From Hyphococcus formosus (GTDB lineage: Bacteria > Pseudomonadota > Alphaproteobacteria > Caulobacterales > Parvularculaceae), in the NCBI RefSeq assembly GCF_046736345.1, contig NZ_CP157210.1:1054001-1118000 (forward strand): a DNA stretch of 64,000 nucleotides. The letters run 5' to 3'. Below, in pieces: positions 8,708 through 15,310 of the stretch. Position numbers and translations under genes: made by a program. The notes below the pieces were generated by a model. It was not told where the DNA came from. It searched no databases and saw only the letters and a program-made list of their open reading frames with translations. Each line of letters starts with the position of its first letter. The stretch's first letter is position 1.

Positions 8708-9388
8708 CTATTCAGCAGCCATGTTAAATTCGGTTTCGATCTGGATATCGACTTCGTCACCGACATAGGGAACATAAAGACCGAGGCCAAAATCAGAACG
8801 CTTAATTTGCGTCGTGCCTGAGAAACCAATTTTGTAAACGTTATTCCGTTCGTCAAAGGCACTCGTATTATAGACAACGTCCAAGGTCACCGGCTTGGTA
8901 ACGCCCATCATTGTCAGGTCACCTGTAATCTCGCCCGTCGTCGCGCCGGTGGATTTTACATCGGTGCTGACAAAAGTAATTTCCGGATATTCCGCCGTGT
9001 TGAAAAATTTGTCGCCGTTCAGATGGCCATCAAAAACATCAACGCCCGAGTCAATTGAAGTTGCATCGATTGTTACGTCTACAGAAGATTCCGTCGGGTT
9101 TTCCGCATTCCAGTCGAGCGTGCCTTCCCACTCGCGCCAACGAAGCATTGGCCGCGACAAACCTTGGTGAAGATAGGAGAAAGTAATGTAACGATGGGTT
9201 GGGTCGGTCACATAGATGCCCGATACAGCATCAAAAGTCGGGGCCGCGTCTGTGCTTTCTTCAGCTTTCGGTGTTTCAGTTGGCTTTGGTGATTCAGCAT
9301 TGGCTTCGGTCGACGCCTCACCGCATGCGACAATCGCAAATGCTGCGACAGCCGATATCCCGGCGTTCCTCATAGTCAGAAAAGTCAT
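8708..9388 (-). CDS. YceI family lipoprotein
   Basis: A 226-residue protein; the start MTFLTMRNAGISAV has AGAAGGAA 8 bases upstream. The signal peptide ends AAFAIVAC, a plausible lipobox, so the protein is probably a lipoprotein, although the residue three before the cysteine is V. A proline/glutamate-rich linker (about 30-55) precedes a YceI domain with the typical strands YVTDPTHRYITFSYLHQG, VDVTIDATSIDSG and GDLTMMGVTKPVTLDV. The family binds polyisoprenoid lipids in a beta-barrel pocket. It forms an operon with the following b561-YceI fusion, which suggests the two handle the same quinone-like ligand. Confidence 0.9.
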   Translation of the reverse strand: MTFLTMRNAGISAVAAFAIVACGEASTEANAESPKPTETPKAEESTDAAPTFDAVSGIYVTDPTHRYITFSYLHQGLSRPMLRWREWEGTLDWNAENPTESSVDVTIDATSIDSGVDVFDGHLNGDKFFNTAEYPEITFVSTDVKSTGATTGEITGDLTMMGVTKPVTLDVVYNTSAFDERNNVYKIGFSGTTQIKRSDFGLGLYVPYVGDEVDIQIETEFNMAAE

Positions 9389-9480
9389 GATATTTTCCTT
9401 CTGGTTCAAAAGTCGGTTTTTAAAAGGTTGTAGGCTTGCAAATTTTCAACGTAATTGCCGCCCACCTCACCTGATTTTGA

Positions 9481-10095
9481 TCAATCCTGATAATGCGAGA
9501 CAAGCGCACTCATATCCGGACGACCACGTTCTTTCGGCATCTGCGTCGCAGTTCCAATATAAATAAAACCTGCGATCTTTTCATCTGCCGTCAATGACAG
9601 CGCTTTCTCGATTCGCTCGTCAAAAGCATACCATTCCGTCAGCCACTGCGCAGCAAACCCATAGGCACATGACGCAAGCAAAAGGTTTTGCCCTACCGCA
9701 CCGGCCGTCAGAACCTGTTCCCATTCCGGCGTACGGTGATCTTTGTTGACGCTGGAAATCAACGCAATAACCACAGGCGCACGTTGAAACCGATTTTGCT
9801 CATACGCAATCTTATCTTCAGATGCGTCAGGGTTTGTCTCGACGAAAGCCTCTTTCAAGACCTCACCAAATTTTGCCCGCGCCTCACCTTCAAAAACGAT
9901 GAAACGGAACGGCGCAACCCGGCGATGATCGGGAACCCTCGCGGCGATTGTCAGAATATCTTTAAGCGTTTCCGCATCCGGGCCTGGCACGCCCAAACAA
10001 TCCGCGGTCGTCGACCGGCGCTGACGCAATAATGTCAGCGTTTCTTCACTTTGATGCGCCGCTGGCAGATCATCGCCTAATTCTGGGTAATTCAA
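9481..10095 (-). CDS. nitroreductase family flavoprotein
   Basis: About 204 residues. I choose the TTG at 10095, since AGGAGA lies 6 bases upstream; another TTG 8 codons earlier has no such site. The N-terminal LTLLRQRRSTTADCLGVPGP segment and the AARVPDHRRVAPFRFIV segment match FMN-binding nitroreductases of the YdjA-like subgroup. GAVGQNLLLASCAYGFAAQW is the usual helix contacting the flavin and dimer partner. Such enzymes use NAD(P)H to reduce nitro compounds or quinones; the natural substrate is unknown. The gene is divergent from the E1 fusion gene, and both leaders carry the sequence CGATAGGA. Confidence 0.88.
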   Translation of the reverse strand: MNYPELGDDLPAAHQSEETLTLLRQRRSTTADCLGVPGPDAETLKDILTIAARVPDHRRVAPFRFIVFEGEARAKFGEVLKEAFVETNPDASEDKIAYEQNRFQRAPVVIALISSVNKDHRTPEWEQVLTAGAVGQNLLLASCAYGFAAQWLTEWYAFDERIEKALSLTADEKIAGFIYIGTATQMPKERGRPDMSALVSHYQD

Positions 10096-10133
10096 CAGTT
10101 TTCTCCTATCGCTATTCAACGCGCACTACTTGG

Positions 10134-10150
10134 CAAACCAAATTGGTTTG
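10134..10150. promoter_or_regulatory. 17-base perfect palindrome in a divergent promoter region
   Basis: CAAACCAA and TTGGTTTG flank a single A between the nitroreductase gene and the E1 fusion gene. This is a plausible operator for a dimeric regulator controlling one or both genes. No regulator gene is adjacent. Confidence 0.45.
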
Positions 10151-10222
10151 ATAGGAGATAGAGCTATTGCGATGAAATTCAAATTCGCATATCGGATAGA
10201 ATTTTTACGATAGGAAATCTAT

Positions 10223-12424
10223 ATGGCGGGGGCAATCGCAGCATCAGGTGATGGTTTTCTGGCACGGCTCAAGGACAATCGCCTGCCCGATGCCCTGAGC
10301 ACAACCTCATTGGAGGACGCGGGCTTATCGCGCACAGACCTTGTTTCCCTATTTGAGAGCCAACTCACAAGCCGCTGTCTAGACCTGCAAGCCCGCCGTT
10401 TGGGTGCCGAACGCCGCGGCTTTTATTCGATCGGCAGTTCAGGCCACGAAGGCAATGCCGCGATCGCGCATGCATTCCGTGTCAGTGACATGGCGTTTTT
10501 GCATTATCGCAGCGGTGCATTTTACATTGAGCGCGCACGCAAAGTGCCGGGCGAAACACCCATCTGGAATATGGCGTTGTCGTTCGTTGCATCATCGGAA
10601 GATCCGATTTCCGGCGGCCGGCATAAAGTCATCGGTTCAAAATCGCTTTTTATACCGCCGCAAACCTCGACCATCGCATCGCATTTGCCAAAGGCGATGG
10701 GTGCTGCATTTTCAGTCGCCCTCGCCCGCACGCAAAAGAAACCCGATCCGGAAATGCCGATTGACAGCGTGGTGATTTGTTCGTTTGGTGATGCATCTGC
10801 AAACCATTCAACCGCCGTTGGCGCGATCAATGCGGCCGCTCATACGGGTTATCGCGGCTTGCCGCTTCCGCTCGTATATGTCTGCGAGGATAACGGCATT
10901 GGTATTTCGGTAAAAACGCCGGATGGATGGATCGCCGCAAATTATGCAAACCGCCCCGGTCTTCGTTACATCGCTGGCGATGGCCGCGATGTAGTTGATG
11001 CCATGCGCGCCGCCCGCGAAGCGGAATGGTGTGCACGCGGCGCACGCAAACCGGTTTTCCTCCACCTGCGGACTGTACGCCTGATGGGACACGCCGGTTC
11101 CGACGTTGAAAGCGCCTATCGCGACAAATCAGAAATTGAGCGCCAGGCGGATCAGGACCCATTATTGCATACTTCGCGCCGCCTGATCGAAAACAATGTG
11201 ATGTCACGCGATGACATTATCAATCTCTATGCTGATATTATGGGCCGTTGTTATCGCGCGATGGAAGAAGCGACCACACGCCCGAAACTCACAAGCAGCA
11301 AAGATGTTTGTGAAGCCCTGATCCCGCCCAAAGCACCGAGACGCGCAATGCGCAAAGGCACGCTGATGCCGAAAGCGCCAGATGACAGCCGCGCCAAAAG
11401 CGAGCCGCAACATCTCTCGCGCCTTGTCTCGCTCGCTTTGGCAGAGCAGATGGAGCGCGACGCAAATGTGGTCGTCTTTGGCGAAGACGTTGCCAAAAAA
11501 GGTGGCGTTTACGGCGCGACCACGCGCCTTCAGCAGAAGTTCGGTCCAAGCCGGGTTTTTGATACGATCCTCGATGAGCAATCCATTCTCGGAATGGCAA
11601 TCGGCCTTGCGCAAAATGGATTTGTTCCGGTCCCGGAAATTCAGTTCCTTGCCTATGTGCACAACGCCGAAGATCAGCTACGCGGTGAAGCGGCGTCGCT
11701 ATCGTTCTTCTCCAAGGGTCAATATAAAAACCCGATGGTGGTGCGGATTGCGGGCCTTGCCTATCAAAAAGGCTTTGGCGGGCATTTCCATAATGACAAT
11801 TCCGTCGCCGTATTTCGCGATATTCCGGGAATTATTCTCGCGGTCCCTTCAAGCGGCCAAGAAGCCGTCAAAATGATGCGCGAAGCGTTTCGGCTTGCAC
11901 GCGAAGACGGGCGTGTCGTAGTCTTTCTGGAGCCGATTGCGCTTTATGGCACCAAAGATCTGATCGAAGATGGTGACGGCCTGATGACCGCCACCTTTAA
12001 TGACATTTCCGGCGACGCGAAGCTTGGTGACGTCAACGTCATTGGTGACGGCAAAGACCTTACGATCCTCACCTATGGGAATGGCACCTATCTTTCGCAG
12101 CGCGCAGCACATGCGCTTAAAGCGAAAAACATCTCTGTAAAGATCGTCGATCTACGCTGGTTGACGCCGCTGCCGATGGAAAGTGCAATTGCCGCTATTG
12201 GCAAATGCAAGAATGTTTTGGTTGTCGATGAATGCCGAAAGTCAGGCTCGCCAAGCGAAGAAATTATCGCACAGCTGAGCGACCGGAACAGCAATTACAA
12301 TCTCGCGCGGATCAATGGCGATGATACCTTTATCCCCCTCGGCCCCGCTGCGGACGAAGTCTTGATCAGCGTTGACGACATTATCGACGCGGCGACAAAC
12401 CTGTTGGCCACCGGCAAGAAATAG
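10223..12424 (+). CDS. fused 2-oxoacid dehydrogenase E1 alpha-beta (thiamine diphosphate)
   Basis: A 733-residue protein with an AGGAAA site 6 bases before the ATG. Residues about 40-340 are E1-alpha (YRSGAFYIERAR, then GDASANHSTAVGAINAA and CEDNGIGISV as the thiamine-diphosphate region). Residues about 395-730 are E1-beta (VVVFGEDVAKKGGVYGAT, FDTILDEQSILGMAIGLA, FLEPIALY, VDLRWLTPLP). E1 decarboxylates a 2-oxoacid and passes the acyl group to lipoamide on E2. Most bacteria encode alpha and beta separately; fused forms occur in Bacteroidetes and some proteobacteria. The alpha part has GDA where GDG is usual. No E2 or E3 gene is nearby. The next gene, an acyltransferase-like protein 11 bases on, suggests a linked use of the acyl product. 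Confidence 0.9.
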   Translation: MAGAIAASGDGFLARLKDNRLPDALSTTSLEDAGLSRTDLVSLFESQLTSRCLDLQARRLGAERRGFYSIGSSGHEGNAAIAHAFRVSDMAFLHYRSGAFYIERARKVPGETPIWNMALSFVASSEDPISGGRHKVIGSKSLFIPPQTSTIASHLPKAMGAAFSVALARTQKKPDPEMPIDSVVICSFGDASANHSTAVGAINAAAHTGYRGLPLPLVYVCEDNGIGISVKTPDGWIAANYANRPGLRYIAGDGRDVVDAMRAAREAEWCARGARKPVFLHLRTVRLMGHAGSDVESAYRDKSEIERQADQDPLLHTSRRLIENNVMSRDDIINLYADIMGRCYRAMEEATTRPKLTSSKDVCEALIPPKAPRRAMRKGTLMPKAPDDSRAKSEPQHLSRLVSLALAEQMERDANVVVFGEDVAKKGGVYGATTRLQQKFGPSRVFDTILDEQSILGMAIGLAQNGFVPVPEIQFLAYVHNAEDQLRGEAASLSFFSKGQYKNPMVVRIAGLAYQKGFGGHFHNDNSVAVFRDIPGIILAVPSSGQEAVKMMREAFRLAREDGRVVVFLEPIALYGTKDLIEDGDGLMTATFNDISGDAKLGDVNVIGDGKDLTILTYGNGTYLSQRAAHALKAKNISVKIVDLRWLTPLPMESAIAAIGKCKNVLVVDECRKSGSPSEEIIAQLSDRNSNYNLARINGDDTFIPLGPAADEVLISVDDIIDAATNLLATGKK

Positions 12425-12435
12425 GCAGCAAACCA

Positions 12436-13467
12436 ATGAAAAAATCAGCCGTCGTTATTTTTCCCGGACGGGGCACCTATGGCAAAGACGAGCTTGGCTA
12501 TCTGAACCGGTATCACAGCGATAAATCAGCGTTCATTGCCGGTGTCGATCAATGGCGGCGCGATGCTGGCCGGACGCCAATCTCCGAGCTTGATAATGCA
12601 AAATCCTACGCCGCATCAAAACATGCGTCGAGCGTCAATGCTTCAGCCTTGATTTACACCTGCGCCTTGGCGGACTTCGCCAGCATCGACCGCGATGAGT
12701 TTGATATTACGGCCGTATGCGGAAATTCACTTGGCTGGTATTTAACGCTCGCCGCGGCCAATGCTTTACCGCCCGCGAATGCCATTCGCCTCGTCGATAC
12801 GATGGGCGCATTGATGGAAAAAGAAGGCGTAGGCGGTCAGCTGATTTACCCCTTTGTCGATGAGCAATGGAAGCCAAGCAAAGCCAACGAAAAGGCCATC
12901 GGCGAAGCGCTCCATGCAGGCCGAACCGAAGGACATGCCTATCTTTCGATCCGGCTTGGCGGCATGGCCGTTCTCGCGGGCGATGAAGCGGGCATGAGCG
13001 CAATGGAAAAAGCGCTACCACAAGCGGAAGGCCGCTATCCATTCCGCCTCGCGCGTCACGCCGCGTTCCACACGCCGCTTCTTGACCATGTATCCAAAGC
13101 GGCTTTCAGCCATTTGGGTAAAGACCTTTTCCATGCGCCAGACATACCGATGATAGATGGCCGCGGTAAAATCTGGTCGAACGGCGGCAGCGATATTGAT
13201 GCGCTTTATCAATATACACTCGGTGATCAGATCGTTGAGACCTATGATTTCTCAAAGTCCATCGAGGTCGCGATAAAGGAATTCGCGCCTGATTGCCTGA
13301 TATTGGCCGGACCGGGTTCGACCTTGGGCGCGCCGATCGCACAAGAGTTGATCAGCCATCGCTGGAAAGGGCTTACGTCGAAATCAGACTTCTCGGCCCT
13401 TCAAAAGGAAAGCCCCTACCTGTTGGCGATGGGCCGCGAAGACCAACGCGGGCTTACGACTGCGTAG
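12436..13467 (+). CDS. ACP S-malonyltransferase-like acyltransferase
   Basis: A 343-residue protein related to FabD. It opens AVVIFPGRGTYG, the counterpart of the FPGQGSQ motif. The nucleophile elbow reads GNSLGW near residue 96, where FabD has GHSLG, so the serine is kept but the flanking His is Asn. The second catalytic residue is present in RHAAFHTPLL near 211. The family moves acyl groups from CoA to acyl carrier protein. The Asn change and the position 11 bases after the E1 fusion suggest an acyl group other than malonyl, but this is inference. The 3' end overlaps the convergent gene by 14 bases. The true housekeeping fabD is presumably elsewhere. Confidence 0.8.
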   Translation: MKKSAVVIFPGRGTYGKDELGYLNRYHSDKSAFIAGVDQWRRDAGRTPISELDNAKSYAASKHASSVNASALIYTCALADFASIDRDEFDITAVCGNSLGWYLTLAAANALPPANAIRLVDTMGALMEKEGVGGQLIYPFVDEQWKPSKANEKAIGEALHAGRTEGHAYLSIRLGGMAVLAGDEAGMSAMEKALPQAEGRYPFRLARHAAFHTPLLDHVSKAAFSHLGKDLFHAPDIPMIDGRGKIWSNGGSDIDALYQYTLGDQIVETYDFSKSIEVAIKEFAPDCLILAGPGSTLGAPIAQELISHRWKGLTSKSDFSALQKESPYLLAMGREDQRGLTTA

Positions 13468-13849
13468 TTTGGTGCGGCTCTTCGATCCAAAGCCGCGCCC
13501 GGTCGCGTTCATGCATCGGGAAAATCTTTAGTTTGATATGTGATCCGCGTGCGAATAACTCGAAAATCCGAAACATGATTCCCGGATTATCGCTGACCAA
13601 TGCAAATTTACGCATCTGTCTGACGAAAGCATAGTCATCGGGATTTTCACTTGCGCTCGCGGTTTTCATCATCGCGGAAAACAAATTTTGCGGTTTGCCG
13701 TGATGTATCTCAAGCCAGCTGATAAAACGATGCTGGGTCGCTAATTCGCGCATATTCTCCACAAGCTCGGGCATACGCTCGACCTGATAAGCGCCGAATA
13801 GTTCGATCTCCATATAGCCATGGGTGTCGTCACGCCTGATATTCATCAT
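13454..13849 (-). CDS. STAS/SpoIIAA-like protein
   Basis: A 131-residue soluble protein. The pattern HGYMEIELFGAYQVERMPELVENM followed by FISWLEIHHGKP and a conserved region near SDNPGIMFRIFE resembles the SpoIIAA-like (STAS/SEC14-type) family. Members are thought to bind small lipids or partner proteins; the function here is unknown. It follows the CRP-type regulator gene by 6 bases on the same strand and is very likely cotranscribed with it. GAGGA lies about 10 bases before the ATG. It might modulate the regulator or the membrane, but nothing in the sequence proves that. Confidence 0.65.
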   Translation of the reverse strand: MMNIRRDDTHGYMEIELFGAYQVERMPELVENMRELATQHRFISWLEIHHGKPQNLFSAMMKTASASENPDDYAFVRQMRKFALVSDNPGIMFRIFELFARGSHIKLKIFPMHERDRARLWIEEPHQTTQS

Positions 13850-13855
13850 CGGAGG

Positions 13856-14554
13856 TTATTCCTCGCCAATATGCCTGAGGGCTTCGGGTTTTATCAGCGT
13901 GATGATCCCCGATTCCTGGCGCACCAGCCCTTCGGCCTCCCACATTTTAAGCTGTCGATTGACGTTCTCTCTCATCATCCCCGCATGCGCCCCCAAATTG
14001 CCCTGAGACAATTTCATATCAATTTGCAGCGCGCCATCGTCATCTGTGTGGCCATAGACCTCCGCAATTCGGAGCAATGCCCGCGCCAGTCGCGGCGCTG
14101 CCGGTAGGGTTGCGATATCTTCAAGCAAAAAGTTGGTGTGGCGCAGGCGCTTGCAAAGGGCCGAAATAATCTGAAGAGCGACGCCGTGATTGCGCTCCAG
14201 AAAATCGAGCACATCCCGGCGATAAAGGCGCAGCGCACGGGTTTTCTCAAGCGCACTCGCAGAAGCCGAGCGCGGACCGCCATCAAACACACCCATTTCA
14301 CCGAGCACTTCATTCTCGCCCATAAAGGCCAGAACGGTTTCTTTGCCGCCATCGGAAAAGACACTGATTTTCACGCGGCCAGAGAGAATGATGTAAAGGC
14401 AGTCACTTTCATCCCCTTGGGCGAAAATCTGTTTCCGCGCAGCGAACACCACCGTTTGCGCAGCATCAAGCAGCCCGGTGAGCTTGTCGTCAGACAAGGC
14501 CTCAAAAAACGGGTGACGTTTCAATTCCCAAATCAAACTGCTGTTTTCTGGCAC
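13856..14554 (-). CDS. CRP-type cAMP-binding transcriptional regulator
   Basis: About 232 residues from the GTG at 14554, chosen because GGGGAG lies upstream. The open frame goes back to a TTG at 14626, but that lies in the T-run of the upstream terminator. The N-terminal cyclic-nucleotide domain keeps the pocket GEMGVFDGGPRSASASA (Glu and the Arg-Ser pair as in CRP). The C-terminal winged helix has a recognition helix MRENVNRQLK with R-E-x-x-x-R, the residues CRP uses to read TGTGA. Two perfect TGTGA-N6-TCACA sites lie within 700 bases upstream. I infer it binds cAMP and controls the two small-protein genes, with the nearby CHASE2 cyclase as a candidate cAMP source. It has no Fe-S cysteines, so it is not FNR. 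Confidence 0.88.
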   Translation of the reverse strand: MPENSSLIWELKRHPFFEALSDDKLTGLLDAAQTVVFAARKQIFAQGDESDCLYIILSGRVKISVFSDGGKETVLAFMGENEVLGEMGVFDGGPRSASASALEKTRALRLYRRDVLDFLERNHGVALQIISALCKRLRHTNFLLEDIATLPAAPRLARALLRIAEVYGHTDDDGALQIDMKLSQGNLGAHAGMMRENVNRQLKMWEAEGLVRQESGIITLIKPEALRHIGEE

Positions 14555-14616
14555 GCGTTCGTATAACTCCCCTTGGCTTTCTACCAGCTTATTAGAGTTA
14601 TACTCGCTTGTCGCGC

Positions 14617-14664
14617 TAGCCCCCAAAAAGAGACGGCGCGCCCCTCCCCCAAAGGACGCGCCGT
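14617..14664 (-). terminator. terminator after the first 28-residue small-protein gene
   Basis: Arms at 14633-14640 and 14657-14664 (ACGGCGCG/CGCGCCGT) form a GC stem. On the minus strand it is followed by CTCTTTTT. It ends the transcript of the small gene 14716-14802 just before the CRP-type gene. Confidence 0.75.
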
Positions 14665-14715
14665 TTCAGTTAAGAAGCCATGGCGGGGCGGGCCATGACC
14701 TCTTGGGGCGTTCGG

Positions 14716-14802
14716 TTAGTGGTTCAGCATGATCAGGCTTGAAAGACCAAGGGCTGCATTCAGTGCGATAAATCCGATGATGATGATTTCGATAACGCCC
14801 AT
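14716..14802 (-). CDS. 28-residue single-helix membrane protein, copy A
   Basis: A very short gene beginning MGVIEIIIIGFIALNAALG and ending MLNH. It is one hydrophobic helix with a glutamate at position 5. The ribosome site GGGAGAGA lies 6 bases before the ATG. Copy B at 15037-15123 shares its first 20 residues except for one (A13 in A, G13 in B); only the last 8 residues diverge. Conservation of the protein frame with many third-position changes (ATC GGA TTT ATC versus ATC GGT TTC ATT) shows that this frame is translated. It lies downstream of a perfect CRP site and a minus 10-like box. It is likely an inner-membrane small protein, perhaps a regulator of a larger membrane complex; I do not recognise the family. 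Confidence 0.8.
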   Translation of the reverse strand: MGVIEIIIIGFIALNAALGLSSLIMLNH

Positions 14803-14846
14803 GATCTTCTCTCCCATTTCCCGTTCCGGTCTCTCCTGACCGCCGA

Positions 14847-14896
14847 TGATTAGAAATTACGCCTCCCGCTGATTTCGCGCTGTGATGTCCGTCACA
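14847..14896 (-). promoter_or_regulatory. CRP site and class II promoter for small protein A
   Basis: TGTGA-N6-TCACA at 14881-14896 is a perfect CRP consensus. The minus 10-like box TAATTT lies at 14859-14854. If transcription starts near 14847, the site is centred at about -41.5, the class II activation position. A hairpin (14827-14842) lies in the 45-base leader. Confidence 0.72.
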
Positions 14897-14951
14897 GCTT
14901 CGGTGCATTTCGCAAAATTTCTATAAGCCTTTGTTTTTCCTCAAGAAGCGC

Positions 14952-14983
14952 GGCGCGTCCCTCTCCCCCAATAGGGACGCGCC
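14952..14983. terminator. hairpin after small-protein gene B
   Basis: Perfect 10-base arms GGCGCGTCCC/GGGACGCGCC with a 12-base loop. It occupies the same place relative to gene B as the terminator does to gene A and shares the GGCGCG core, but no T tract follows. It could be a weak terminator or a 3' RNA stabiliser. Confidence 0.5.
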
Positions 14984-15036
14984 GGTCTCCCCCTGCTGTC
15001 TGGTAGCAAGCCGGCCAATTGGCGCGACCTGCGGTA

Positions 15037-15123
15037 TCAACGGCCAACCGGAAGGAGGACAGAAAGTCCGAGCGCGGCATTGAGGCCAATGAAACCGATG
15101 ATGATGATTTCGATAACGCCCAT
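15037..15123 (-). CDS. 28-residue single-helix membrane protein, copy B
   Basis: A tandem paralogue of copy A, displaced by exactly 321 bases. It begins MGVIEIIIIGFIGLNAALGL and ends VLLPVGR. The ribosome site GGAGAGA and the whole leader (hairpin, minus 10-like box, CRP site) are duplicated along with the coding part. The differing C-terminal residues (LLPVGR against IMLNH) suggest the two products may have diverged in partner or orientation. It sits between the cyclase operon terminator and copy A. The helix is long enough to cross the membrane once. No known family comes to mind, so the function is unknown. Confidence 0.8.
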   Translation of the reverse strand: MGVIEIIIIGFIGLNAALGLSVLLPVGR

Positions 15124-15167
15124 GATCTTCTCTCCTGTTTCCCGTTCCGGTCTCTCCCGACCGCCGA

Positions 15168-15217
15168 TGAACAGACATTAGAAGAGGGCCTGATTTCTCG
15201 CTGTGACGGGCATCACA
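15168..15217 (-). promoter_or_regulatory. CRP site and class II promoter for small protein B
   Basis: TGTGA-N6-TCACA at 15202-15217 and the minus 10-like box TAATGT at 15180-15175 lie exactly 321 bases from their counterparts before copy A. The predicted start near 15168 again puts the site at about -41.5. The spacer bases differ between copies while both palindrome arms are identical, which points to selection on the site. Confidence 0.72.
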
Positions 15218-15237
15218 GGCAGGCGCAATTCGTTAAC

Positions 15238-15273
15238 AAAAAAGCCGACTTCTGCGCGGAAATCGGCTTTTTC
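15238..15273. terminator. terminator of the cyclase operon, bidirectional form
   Basis: Stem AAAGCCGA (15241-15248) pairs with TCGGCTTT (15263-15270) across a 14-base loop, with A and T runs outside. It lies 38 bases after the cyclase stop codon and separates that operon from the small-protein cassettes. Confidence 0.85.
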
Positions 15274-15310
15274 TTATGTTTTTCAGTGCTTTAAAGTATT
15301 AAATCGGGGC

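Noticed and set aside
14555..14626. Extended N-terminus of the CRP-type regulator from a TTG at 14626
   Set aside because: That TTG lies in the T-run of the terminator of the upstream small gene and has no ribosome site; a GTG start with GGGGAG upstream is more likely, though not certain.
14666..15178. Two similar 80-85 codon frames with an SGETGTGN-REDHGRYRNHHH pattern over the small-protein cassettes
   Set aside because: Their likeness is a by-product of the DNA duplication. The alternative frame has the ribosome sites, hydrophobic products and synonymous changes expected of real genes.
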